A stretch of DNA of 64,000 nucleotides, taken from Clostridium amylolyticum (GTDB lineage: Bacteria; Bacillota; Clostridia; Clostridiales; Clostridiaceae). The stretch is from positions 1 to 64,000 of the forward strand of contig NZ_FQZO01000004.1 in NCBI RefSeq assembly GCF_900142075.1. The letters run 5' to 3'. Positions 1 through 6,360 of the stretch are shown piece after piece. The notes under the pieces are model-generated. The model searched no databases, had not been told where the DNA came from, and saw only the letters and a list, made by a program, of their open reading frames with translations. The stretch's first letter is position 1; each line of letters begins with the position of its first letter. Position numbers and translations under genes: made by a program.

Positions 1-28
1 CCTGAGCCAGGATCAAACTCTCAATTTA
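1..28 (-). rRNA. rrs: 16S rRNA, 5' end only (partial)
   Basis: Read on the minus strand, the first bases give AGAGTTTGATCCTGGCTCAG, the universal 5' segment of 16S rRNA. The gene is transcribed leftward and leaves the window at base 1. The mature 5' end is placed near base 28 by comparison with the known bacterial 16S start and is not exact. The promoter and boxA lie just to the right. Confidence 0.97.
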
Positions 29-100
29 AAAAGTTTGTCTGTTACTCATTACTTTAATTCAAAAGAATTGCTGGTTACATAATTATTTAAACTTTATTTC

Positions 101-120
101 TGTTCAATTTTCAAAGACCA
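101..120 (-). promoter_or_regulatory. rRNA leader boxA-like antitermination site
   Basis: The minus strand reads GGTCTTTGAAAATTGAACAG, the usual Firmicutes rRNA leader motif around boxA (core CTTTGAAAA). It lies between the promoter and the 16S 5' end, where NusB/NusE-type antitermination factors are known to act. Identity comes from motif and position. Confidence 0.75.
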
Positions 121-154
121 ATTTATAAATCGACATGTATGTTGTCGCTTTATT

Positions 155-183
155 ATAATATCATTAACCTTGACCGTTGTCAA
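155..183 (-). promoter_or_regulatory. rRNA operon promoter
   Basis: A sigma-A promoter: -35 TTGACA at 178-183, a 17-base spacer and -10 TATTAT at 155-160. It fires leftward into the 16S gene, with a start expected near base 148. A short inverted repeat (CGACA...TGTCG, 131-147) sits at the start of the transcript. I saw no second tandem promoter in 184-441; that stretch holds only AT-rich sequence and the folA terminator. Confidence 0.88.
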
Positions 184-405
184 CAAATTTCTTGTTGCAG
201 TCACCGCTGATGACAAGAGATATCGTACCATGTATGTACCATTATATTATTTTAACTTATTGCTATTTTTTTATATTAAATTATAATATCCTAATTATAT
301 CGTTTATATTCTGCTTATTTCATATAATGATACACGTGGTAAGGTATACACTGTATTACTGGCTAAAATATGATTTTTAAGTATCTATATAATAAAAATA
401 TTAAA

Positions 406-431
406 ATAAGGAGGCTATTTTACCTCCTTAT
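406..431 (-). terminator. Terminator after thyA-folA
   Basis: Nine-base arms ATAAGGAGG and CCTCCTTAT around an 8-base loop, followed on the minus strand by a T-rich run. It lies 10 bases past the folA stop. Confidence 0.85.
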
Positions 432-441
432 AAGTTATCAT

Positions 442-927
442 TTATTTTCTTGTCAAAACTTGAAAAGTAAATCCTATATTAGCTTCTTCGTCAAAAATCT
501 CTTCTTCTTCTTTTACTTCCCATTCTTTATCACTGATATGAGGGAAAAATGTATCTCCTTCATATTCCTTATGAATTCTAGAAATATATAACTTTTGAGC
601 ATAAGGGAGTAGTAATCTAAATATTTCTCCTCCACCTATAACAAAATATTCATCAGTATCTTCTATATATACTTTTAAGTCTTTTATACTGGTTAATACC
701 ACTACATCATTATTTTCTATCTTAAAGTTAGGATCTCTTGTTAAAATAATATGTTTTCTTCCTTTAAGAACTCCCGGCAAGGAACCAAAAGTTTTTCTTC
801 CCATAATTATGGTTCCACCATAAGTTATTTTTTTAAACTTCTCCATGTCTTTTGGTATTTTCCATATTAACTTGTTGTCCTTACCTATCACTCTGTTTTC
901 AGCTACTGCTGCAACAAAACTAATCAT
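442..927 (-). CDS. folA: Dihydrofolate reductase
   Basis: Reduces 7,8-dihydrofolate to tetrahydrofolate with NADPH in the cytoplasm, renewing the cofactor oxidised by thymidylate synthase. The 161 residues match the usual length. Visible marks are the N-terminal AAVAENRVIG strand, IPKDMEKFK with the conserved active-site acid, the GRKTFGSLP cofactor loop, and FVIGGGEIF near residue 97. It starts 1 base after the thyA stop and its ribosome binding site (ATGGAGGTGG) lies inside the end of thyA, so the two are co-transcribed and probably coupled. A terminator follows directly. Confidence 0.96.
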   Translation of the reverse strand: MISFVAAVAENRVIGKDNKLIWKIPKDMEKFKKITYGGTIIMGRKTFGSLPGVLKGRKHIILTRDPNFKIENNDVVVLTSIKDLKVYIEDTDEYFVIGGGEIFRLLLPYAQKLYISRIHKEYEGDTFFPHISDKEWEVKEEEEIFDEEANIGFTFQVLTRK

Positions 928-928
928 T

Positions 929-1723
929 TTATACTGCCACCTCCATTTTAATTCCAGGATGATGCTTATAGTCTACTATCTTTATGTCTTCAATAGTAAA
1001 ATCATAGAAATCCTTTATTTCCGGATTTATATATAACTTTGGTGCTTCATAGGCTTCATCTTTTCTTGATAGTTGAATTTTCATACCTTCCACTTGGTTT
1101 TCATATATATGGGCATTATTTATTACATGGGTGAATAATCCAGGTTTTAGATCAGTTACTTGAGCTATTAAATGAACTAGTACTGCATACTGTGTCATAT
1201 TAAAAGGAACACCTAAGGGTATATCTCCGCTTCTCTGCACTAGCATACAGTTAAGTTTATCTCCTGTTACATCCCACATAGTCATAAAAGCACAAGGATA
1301 AAGCGAACCACCTTCTAAGTACGGTATTTGCCATAAGCTCATTATATGTCTTCTGTTTTGTGGATCTTCTTTTAACCCTTGAATTAAATTATCTATTTGA
1401 TTATACTTTTTAACAATATAACCGTAGGAAGTACCTATAGTGCCATCTTCCTTCATCCACTCATCCCATATATGTACACCTTGGGCTTGAAGCTTTTTAA
1501 CATCATTACTTTGTTCTTTATAAATCCATAAAAGTTCCTTGACAGCTGTCTTAAACCCCACCTGCTTAGTGGTTAATATAGGAAATTCTTTTCCAAGGTT
1601 AAATCTAAAAATCTGATGAGGTAATTTATAAGTAGGAATTCCTGTTCTGTTTTCTTTTTCATAATATCCGTTTTTTAAAATATCTTCTACTACATTTAAA
1701 TACTGAAGGTCTGCATTGTTCAT
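929..1723 (-). CDS. thyA: Thymidylate synthase
   Basis: Methylates dUMP to dTMP using methylene-tetrahydrofolate, leaving dihydrofolate for the FolA enzyme encoded next. The 264 residues include the active-site cysteine in YPCAFMTMWDV (Cys144), the phosphate-binding QRSGDIPLGVPFN segment and the HIYENQ motif. The residue after the catalytic Cys is Ala, whereas the E. coli enzyme has His; this is visible in the sequence and does not by itself argue against activity. The start follows GGAGGAATTTTA. A promoter with an extended -10 lies 38 bases upstream. Confidence 0.96.
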   Translation of the reverse strand: MNNADLQYLNVVEDILKNGYYEKENRTGIPTYKLPHQIFRFNLGKEFPILTTKQVGFKTAVKELLWIYKEQSNDVKKLQAQGVHIWDEWMKEDGTIGTSYGYIVKKYNQIDNLIQGLKEDPQNRRHIMSLWQIPYLEGGSLYPCAFMTMWDVTGDKLNCMLVQRSGDIPLGVPFNMTQYAVLVHLIAQVTDLKPGLFTHVINNAHIYENQVEGMKIQLSRKDEAYEAPKLYINPEIKDFYDFTIEDIKIVDYKHHPGIKMEVAV

Positions 1724-1760
1724 TAAAATTCCTCCATCAATCTATATTGTTTTTATATTA

Positions 1761-1788
1761 ATTATACCAAAAAAAAGTTTTTTACCAA
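1761..1788 (-). promoter_or_regulatory. Promoter of thyA-folA
   Basis: -35 TTGGTA (1783-1788), 16-base spacer, extended -10 TGGTATAAT (TATAAT at 1761-1766), pointing at thyA. The extended -10 offsets the imperfect -35. Confidence 0.7.
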
Positions 1789-1847
1789 TAGTTTGTGTAT
1801 TGCTAATTTATTAATTTTATTTTCTAGATAAATATTTATATAAAAAT

Positions 1848-1880
1848 AAAGCCCTTATCCATCCCATGGACTCAGGCTTT
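1848..1880 (-). terminator. Terminator after the 42-residue protein gene
   Basis: Two-part hairpin: outer arms AAAGCC/GGCTTT and an inner stem TCCAT/ATGGA, followed on the minus strand by ATTTTTATATAA. It begins 5 bases after the stop codon. Confidence 0.75.
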
Positions 1881-1884
1881 AACT

Positions 1885-2013
1885 CTATTTTACTGGATCA
1901 CCCTCTAGGTTTTCAAATTTAGGAGGTATTTCTTTATTTCCTTTATTCTTTGCAAGATTTTTAACACCTATTCTTTTTCTGCCTTTATTATTACCGTTGT
2001 TAGTCTTATCCAT
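1885..2013 (-). CDS. Small basic protein, 42 residues, unknown
   Basis: A short gene with a strong ribosome binding site (AGGAAAGGAGAG, 6 bases before ATG), its own terminator, and a possible promoter (TACAAT at 2038-2043 with TTTATA 17 bases upstream). The product begins MDKTNNGNNKGRKRIG, is rich in Lys and Asn, has no hydrophobic segment and ends in a more acidic, proline-containing tail (EIPPKFENLEGDPVK). The signals on both sides make it a real gene. I do not recognise the family; a small nucleic-acid-binding or spore protein is possible from composition only. Confidence 0.65.
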   Translation of the reverse strand: MDKTNNGNNKGRKRIGVKNLAKNKGNKEIPPKFENLEGDPVK

Positions 2014-2070
2014 GCAAATCTCTCCTTTCCTAGAATTATTGTACCCATTATTTCATTTTATATAAACATT

Positions 2071-2703
2071 CTAAATTATAACTTCTTCTATCTTTTTAAG
2101 GCGAATATATTCTGGGCTTTTATGGTGTGTATATTCTAGGCTTTTATGGTGCGTATATTCTAGGCTTTTATGGTGCACATCTTCAAATTCCATACATACA
2201 ACAAAGGGCATGAATCCCTTTATTCTTTGAAACTCATCATATTTAAAACTTTCACAATAAAAATTTATGATAGTACTTAGGGCAGTGCCATGTGTACCTA
2301 TCACTAAGTTTTTATCTTTATTTTCCTTTAATATTTCCTGTAAAGCAGCTATATTTCTTTCCTGAACTTCCCTTAAGCACTCCCCATTAGATAGCTTGTA
2401 CTCAAAATCTTCCCATTGTTGTCTCGCAAAGGAATTAAAATCTTCTATCCAAACATCATCAATTTTTCTTTCTCTAAGATTGTGAACAGTATGAATTTCT
2501 AAATTAGATTTTTCAGCAAAATCCTTTACAGTATCCATAGCTCTTTTATAAGGACTTGAAAATACTTTATGAATATCTTTGTCCATTAAAAAATCCGTCA
2601 CCTTTTTAACATCCGAAAGTCCCTTATCACTCAGAGGACGTGTTAAATCGTCCTGAACAGAAAAATCCGGATGAGCATGTCTTATAAAATATACTTTTGT
2701 CAT
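2071..2703 (-). CDS. Histidine phosphatase family protein (phosphoglycerate mutase-like)
   Basis: Starts with VYFIRHAHPDF, the RHxx phosphohistidine motif of the histidine phosphatase superfamily. The second conserved His is in VIGTHGTALS near residue 142, and an Arg in SSPYKRAMDTV fits the phosphate pocket. It probably removes phosphate from a small metabolite; the substrate cannot be read from sequence, and true phosphoglycerate mutase is less likely at 210 residues. The C-terminal end carries three copies of an 8-residue unit (HHKSLEYT type) encoded by a 24-base tandem repeat, unlike the rest of the protein. Good ribosome binding site AAGGAG. Confidence 0.85.
   Translation of the reverse strand: MTKVYFIRHAHPDFSVQDDLTRPLSDKGLSDVKKVTDFLMDKDIHKVFSSPYKRAMDTVKDFAEKSNLEIHTVHNLRERKIDDVWIEDFNSFARQQWEDFEYKLSNGECLREVQERNIAALQEILKENKDKNLVIGTHGTALSTIINFYCESFKYDEFQRIKGFMPFVVCMEFEDVHHKSLEYTHHKSLEYTHHKSPEYIRLKKIEEVII
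2108..2179 (-). repeat. 24-base tandem repeat, three copies, inside the phosphatase gene
   Basis: Three consecutive 24-base units (2108-2131, 2132-2155, 2156-2179) that differ at only a few positions. Each encodes an 8-residue HHKSxEYT unit near the C-terminus of the histidine phosphatase. The period is a multiple of 3, so copy-number change keeps the frame. Confidence 0.95.
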
Positions 2704-2869
2704 TATAATTCTCCTTCCAAATATATTAGTCTTTCAAAATCATGTACGGCTTCTATAAATAAAAGCATTAACTATAGTATAATCATTAATTGCTAATTAG
2801 TATTTAATATTATTTTTCTTTGCTTATTAATCCTTTTGTAGCATGTTGTATGTATAAATAATATTATAT

Positions 2870-2896
2870 ATTGTAAGGAAAAATATTTCTTACAAT
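2870..2896 (+). repeat. Inverted repeat in the leader of the 2909 gene
   Basis: Arms ATTGTAAG and CTTACAAT around an 11-base AT-rich spacer, followed by TTTTTATATG, ending 12 bases before the downstream start codon. It could be an operator, a leader hairpin or a weak terminator. It overlaps the expected ribosome binding region closely enough to affect translation. Confidence 0.6.
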
Positions 2897-2908
2897 TTTT
2901 ATATGTAG

Positions 2909-3466
2909 GTGATGGTTGTGTCGTATTATAACAAAAGAAGCTTAGTGGAAGTATCCATGGAATACCCATTATATCAATCTAGAAAAGGTAATTATTTTAT
3001 TGGTCAAACGCCCACTTTAACTGGTGAAAATGAACATGCTTTAGTAGCATTACTAAATCCAATTAAATCAAATAGAAATATATATATAAATGCCATGACT
3101 ATAACAAATATTTCCGCTCTTAATGTATCAGCGGAGTTTTATCTAAGATCCAGCTTTAACAATGGGATTATCAGCGACTTAGTTAGCTGTGTTAATACAG
3201 CTGTTTTCCCTGAACCAACTCCCAAAGGTCAAATTAGATATTTAACTACAACTCCCAAACCACCAAGTGATGGTGTCCCTATATTTAGCAGAATAGTTTC
3301 TCCATATTCTACTTTAGTAGTTGATGGCGGCCAAATTATTCTTGGCCCAGGACAATCTATTATTATTTTTCTAGGTGGATTTTTACCCGTTGCCTTTGAC
3401 AGCGCAAAGGTTGCTATGGGATGGTGGGAGGAAGAAATATATCATTCTCCAAATTATTCTTGTTAG
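2909..3466 (+). CDS. Unknown protein, 185 residues, beta-rich
   Basis: I do not recognise this family with confidence; it may belong to one of the small DUF families of Firmicutes. The product has no signal peptide and no membrane segment. The body alternates short hydrophobic stretches and turns (NIYINAMTITNISALNV, GPGQSIIIFLGGF) as in a beta-sandwich, with a run of prolines and threonines near residues 103-122, and ends in WWEEEIYHSPNYSC. Start: ATG at 2909 after GTAGGTG; the next codon is also ATG, and a later start is possible. It stands alone, points rightward among leftward genes, and is followed by its own terminator. Confidence 0.7.
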   Translation: MMVVSYYNKRSLVEVSMEYPLYQSRKGNYFIGQTPTLTGENEHALVALLNPIKSNRNIYINAMTITNISALNVSAEFYLRSSFNNGIISDLVSCVNTAVFPEPTPKGQIRYLTTTPKPPSDGVPIFSRIVSPYSTLVVDGGQIILGPGQSIIIFLGGFLPVAFDSAKVAMGWWEEEIYHSPNYSC

Positions 3467-3495
3467 TGTATAGTAAGTGGATTACTGATTGAATT

Positions 3496-3517
3496 ATAGG
3501 GTGCACAAGCACCCTAT
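3496..3517 (+). terminator. Terminator after the 2909 gene, usable from both sides
   Basis: Nine-base arms ATAGGGTGC/GCACCCTAT with a 4-base ACAA loop, followed rightward by TATAATTTTC. It lies between the rightward 2909 gene and the leftward 3537 frame, so it may serve both. Confidence 0.8.
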
Positions 3518-3536
3518 TATAATTTTCAAAGCAGTA

Positions 3537-3653
3537 TTATATATATTTGCTTTTATTTTTGTTAAATTTGAATTCTTGGTTTTCGCTCTTGTAATATATA
3601 TTTATCAACGCCTTAAAGGCTTTGAAGCTTTTGTTTAGTTCATTTAATTTCAT
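3537..3653 (-). CDS. Second frame of the small TlaA-like partner, 38 residues
   Basis: An ATG at 3651-3653 opens a frame that overlaps the end of the preceding 64-residue frame by 14 bases. The product, MKLNELNKSFKAFKALINIY and 18 further residues, is helical in character and reads like a continuation of the upstream protein. Removing one A from the GAAATTAAAT tract would join the two into one protein of about 100 residues, the usual length of WXG100-type small partners. It may therefore be the 3' half of a frameshifted gene, a coupled second gene, or a product of frameshifting. It lacks a separate ribosome binding site. Confidence 0.5.
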   Translation of the reverse strand: MKLNELNKSFKAFKALINIYYKSENQEFKFNKNKSKYI

Positions 3654-3834
3654 ATAACTGATTTTTCACTTTGGTATATTTACCTGATAAGGTTTTTATT
3701 CCTTTAGAACACTCTAATGTTCCAATTCCTTTAAACTCTCTTGCCATGCCTTCTGATAGATCATCAAGTTCTTTGGTTATAGCATTTAGCTCATAGATTA
3801 TTTCATCTAACTCTTGCTTTGTTCTTGGATTCAC
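3640..3834 (-). CDS. Small helical protein, possible type VII effector partner (TlaA-like)
   Basis: 64 residues, GTG start 9 bases after GAGGTG. The sequence is a heptad-like helix (KQELDEIIYELNAITKELDD) with a GMAREFKGIG turn and a second helix, the size and shape of half of a WXG100/DUF5082-type hairpin. It lies 15 bases after the stop of the lipase-like gene and points the same way. In the staphylococcal TslA system such small helical proteins bind the effector's helical targeting domain. The frame ends early and overlaps the 3537-3653 frame, which looks like its missing second half. Function is inferred from context. Confidence 0.55.
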   Translation of the reverse strand: MNPRTKQELDEIIYELNAITKELDDLSEGMAREFKGIGTLECSKGIKTLSGKYTKVKNQLYEIK

Positions 3835-3849
3835 CTTATATTCACCTCA

Positions 3850-5388
3850 CTAAATTGAAGTAGCTTGTCTTAACAAACGACGTTCTGTGTTTTCCAGAAG
3901 TTCTGCTGTTTTATTTAAATATTTAATATGCTGCTGAAGTTTATAGTTATATTTCATTAATAAATCAGTTCTAACCAAGGAATAGCTTCTTTCTAATTCA
4001 CCTTTAAGGTATAATATTTCAAGTCTTCTACTTATATCTGATGTTCTTCTTGCTATATATGATAGTCTTTGTGAGTAATAATAAAGTCTTGGAATATTTA
4101 CATATATATTAGGCTCATTATCTATGGATTTCCCTCTATTTACAAACTCACTAGTTCTACTTTTAAGATCCTGAAAGAATGACTCCACACTCTGAAAAAC
4201 AGTGGCTCTAACTTCGAAAACATCCTGTCCTAACTCCTTTAATTTATCCATAAGAACCTGCGCCATATAAAGCAACACTCTTTTTATGTTTCTTAATAAA
4301 TCATTGGCTTTCTGCAACACTTCATTTCCCAGATAATAACCTCCTAAAAGGAACAATTCCACCAATGCATGAGTAGCAAAAAAAGGCAGTCCACTTAATG
4401 CAATATAAATACCTCCTAATTCGTAAAGTGCATATTTTCCATCTAAAATATTGAATACTGCATCTATTAAATAAAGGCCTGTATTATCTGGAAATAACGT
4501 AGAAACCCTTATGGTATAACTTTTTATGGCCATACATATGATATCTTTTTTTGTTTCTCCATAAAAATTACCTTGAGCATCTAGGAAGATATTAGGTTTA
4601 TGATGGCTTAAAAAATCTCTTTGATCTTCTGTATCAATAATTATAATCTTTCCTGCAATGCCAAATAAAAGAGAGGACACAAAATCCATTTTCCCTTCAT
4701 AGGATATAATTTTATCTCTAGCTTTAAGAATTTTTATAGAATTATTTCTAATAAAATTATCAGAAAATCCAGGTCCATCAAAGGAAACACATTTTTTCAC
4801 ATCATCAGACATTACAGCAACGTACTGGGCACTATTTCCCCCTTTTGAATGTCCTATAGTTATAAAATCCCTGTAATTGTACTTTTTCTTCATCTCATTA
4901 AGAAACTTAAGAGCTGCTTCCTGCTGTACAGTTTTATCAGTAAATCCCGTTTTAAAATTATCTTTCCACTCTTCCCTTCCAAGACCTTCTCTTGTTTCAC
5001 TACACCTATATGCAATTATCGCTTCTTTCTCTGGTGTTTCAAAACAAAATGCACCTAGTCCAGTTTTTATACTTTTTCCTTGGGTATTGTAGTCCATTCC
5101 TTTTTCAAAATTCTCGTTAATATATCCTTTAATTTTCAAATTACATAATCCAGGATTGTTGGAGATTTTCATAAAGGTTTTTCTCCATTCCTCAGTATCC
5201 ATGGCACATCTATTCCCTTGTGCTTTTAGTGAATCCTCATTATTAAGATAAAACCGCACCATATCTCCAATGGTATAATTTGTTTTATCTAGCTTTTTTA
5301 AAATATCTTCTGAGCCATGAAAATCAATATATGCTAGCTGACTTAGTAAATTATATTCATTATCATTAATATTAAGCAGTTTAATCAC
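3850..5388 (-). CDS. Lipase-like DUF2974 protein with helical C-terminal domain (TslA-like)
   Basis: 512 residues. The N-terminal half is an alpha/beta hydrolase of the DUF2974/lipase-3 type: nucleophile elbow GHSKGG with Ser181, a candidate acid in SFDGPGF (Asp204) and histidines in FLSHHKP. Residues about 300-350 are hydrophobic (LIDAVFNILDG...GLPFFATHALVELFLLG). From about 400 to the end it is helical (PRLYYYSQRLSYIARR, YLNKTAELLENTERRLL). This order, enzyme first and helical targeting domain last, is the reverse-LXG arrangement known for TslA, a type VII secreted lipase. A lipoprotein gene lies 8 bases upstream and a small helical partner 15 bases downstream. Start is GTG; a slightly later codon is possible. 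Lipase fold is well supported, secretion by type VII is inferred. Confidence 0.7.
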   Translation of the reverse strand: MIKLLNINDNEYNLLSQLAYIDFHGSEDILKKLDKTNYTIGDMVRFYLNNEDSLKAQGNRCAMDTEEWRKTFMKISNNPGLCNLKIKGYINENFEKGMDYNTQGKSIKTGLGAFCFETPEKEAIIAYRCSETREGLGREEWKDNFKTGFTDKTVQQEAALKFLNEMKKKYNYRDFITIGHSKGGNSAQYVAVMSDDVKKCVSFDGPGFSDNFIRNNSIKILKARDKIISYEGKMDFVSSLLFGIAGKIIIIDTEDQRDFLSHHKPNIFLDAQGNFYGETKKDIICMAIKSYTIRVSTLFPDNTGLYLIDAVFNILDGKYALYELGGIYIALSGLPFFATHALVELFLLGGYYLGNEVLQKANDLLRNIKRVLLYMAQVLMDKLKELGQDVFEVRATVFQSVESFFQDLKSRTSEFVNRGKSIDNEPNIYVNIPRLYYYSQRLSYIARRTSDISRRLEILYLKGELERSYSLVRTDLLMKYNYKLQQHIKYLNKTAELLENTERRLLRQATSI

Positions 5389-5396
5389 CTACTATC

Positions 5397-6164
5397 TTAA
5401 TTCTGAAATTTATAAATAATATCCTTTTCTGAATCATTAATTGTCATATCCTTATTAACCTCTGAGAATGTAGAGTTTTTAACATTCAATTTAGTCTCCA
5501 CTTCCTCTAATTTCATAAGCGCTAATTTTTCATATTCAAGCTTATTAAATACATCAGATTCAAAGTATAAGAATGTCATAAATCCCCAATACTTATTTTC
5601 TTTTATCTTATTCATAAATAAGTAAATTTTTTTAGCCTCTTTATTTTTATCAATTATATCTCTAGAATTTATATAGACTCTAGCGGAAATCATAACCCTT
5701 GTTTCCTTATTTAACATTTCATTAAGATTTAAATTTTTATCATAGGAATACTTTGTAAATTCTGGAGCTGTAGTTGTAATGTAAGTAGTTAACATATATT
5801 CTTGAAAAAAATCTTTAGCTATTTTATCTATTTCTTTTAAGAACTCTCTTTCTGCAATGCGAAAAGCATATCCATCTGTAAAATAATACCCTTTTCCCTC
5901 TTCGTTTTTGCGTCTTTGCACAGTAAACTTTGTTAATTTATCATCTTCTAACCTAACAAAGCCTTGTTCATATGTAGGTCTATTAAATCCATTACCTAAA
6001 GGTGTAAAATATTCCATAACAAACTTTTCATTATATTTTTTCTCTAAATAATCTATCATCTCTTTTTTACCTTCATCTTCGTATTTTTTTATAGACATGC
6101 ATCCACTCACCCCCATAAACAAAATTATAATAGATAAAATTAAAGCATTTTGCTTTAACTTCAA
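5397..6164 (-). CDS. Lipoprotein, possible immunity protein (TilA-like position)
   Basis: 255 residues with a signal peptide (KLKQNALILSIIILFMG) and lipobox VSGC, Cys22 being the lipid-bearing residue, so it is anchored on the outside of the membrane. The mature part is soluble and mixed alpha/beta with no motif I recognise. It is the first gene of the set that continues with the lipase-like protein. In the TslA system the upstream lipoprotein protects the producer from the secreted lipase, and the same role is proposed here from gene order only. The start is TTG after a modest AAGGGAAA site. Confidence 0.65.
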   Translation of the reverse strand: MKLKQNALILSIIILFMGVSGCMSIKKYEDEGKKEMIDYLEKKYNEKFVMEYFTPLGNGFNRPTYEQGFVRLEDDKLTKFTVQRRKNEEGKGYYFTDGYAFRIAEREFLKEIDKIAKDFFQEYMLTTYITTTAPEFTKYSYDKNLNLNEMLNKETRVMISARVYINSRDIIDKNKEAKKIYLFMNKIKENKYWGFMTFLYFESDVFNKLEYEKLALMKLEEVETKLNVKNSTFSEVNKDMTINDSEKDIIYKFQN

Positions 6165-6280
6165 GTTTAATTTCCCTTAATACTCTTCTATTTTTTTACA
6201 TTAATTCCAATTATATAATCATTATAATATAACATTTAAACTATTTAAAGTTCAAATACCATTTATTTGTAAATAAATTA

Positions 6281-6298
6281 TGGCACCTTAAGGTGCCA
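6281..6298. repeat. 18-base perfect palindrome
   Basis: TGGCACCTTAAGGTGCCA is its own reverse complement, and AGTCACATGAC follows it. It lies between the lipoprotein start and the protease terminator. The GGTGCC...TCAC composition recalls REP-type palindromes served by IS200-like transposases in Firmicutes; no transposase gene is in the window. Confidence 0.7.
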
Positions 6299-6323
6299 GT
6301 CACATGACAAGCGAAAAACTTAA

Positions 6324-6353
6324 ATAAACCCCTCAAAATTATGAGGGGTTTAT
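6324..6353 (-). terminator. Terminator after the S8 protease gene
   Basis: Eleven-base arms ATAAACCCCTC/GAGGGGTTTAT with an 8-base loop, 8 bases after the protease stop, followed on the minus strand by TTAAGTTTTTCG. Confidence 0.85.
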
Positions 6354-6360
6354 CTTAATA

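Noticed and set aside
177..591. Two rightward open frames in the rRNA leader and over folA.
   Set aside because: No ribosome binding sites, composition of AT-rich non-coding DNA, and overlap with the rRNA promoter, the folA terminator and the folA gene.
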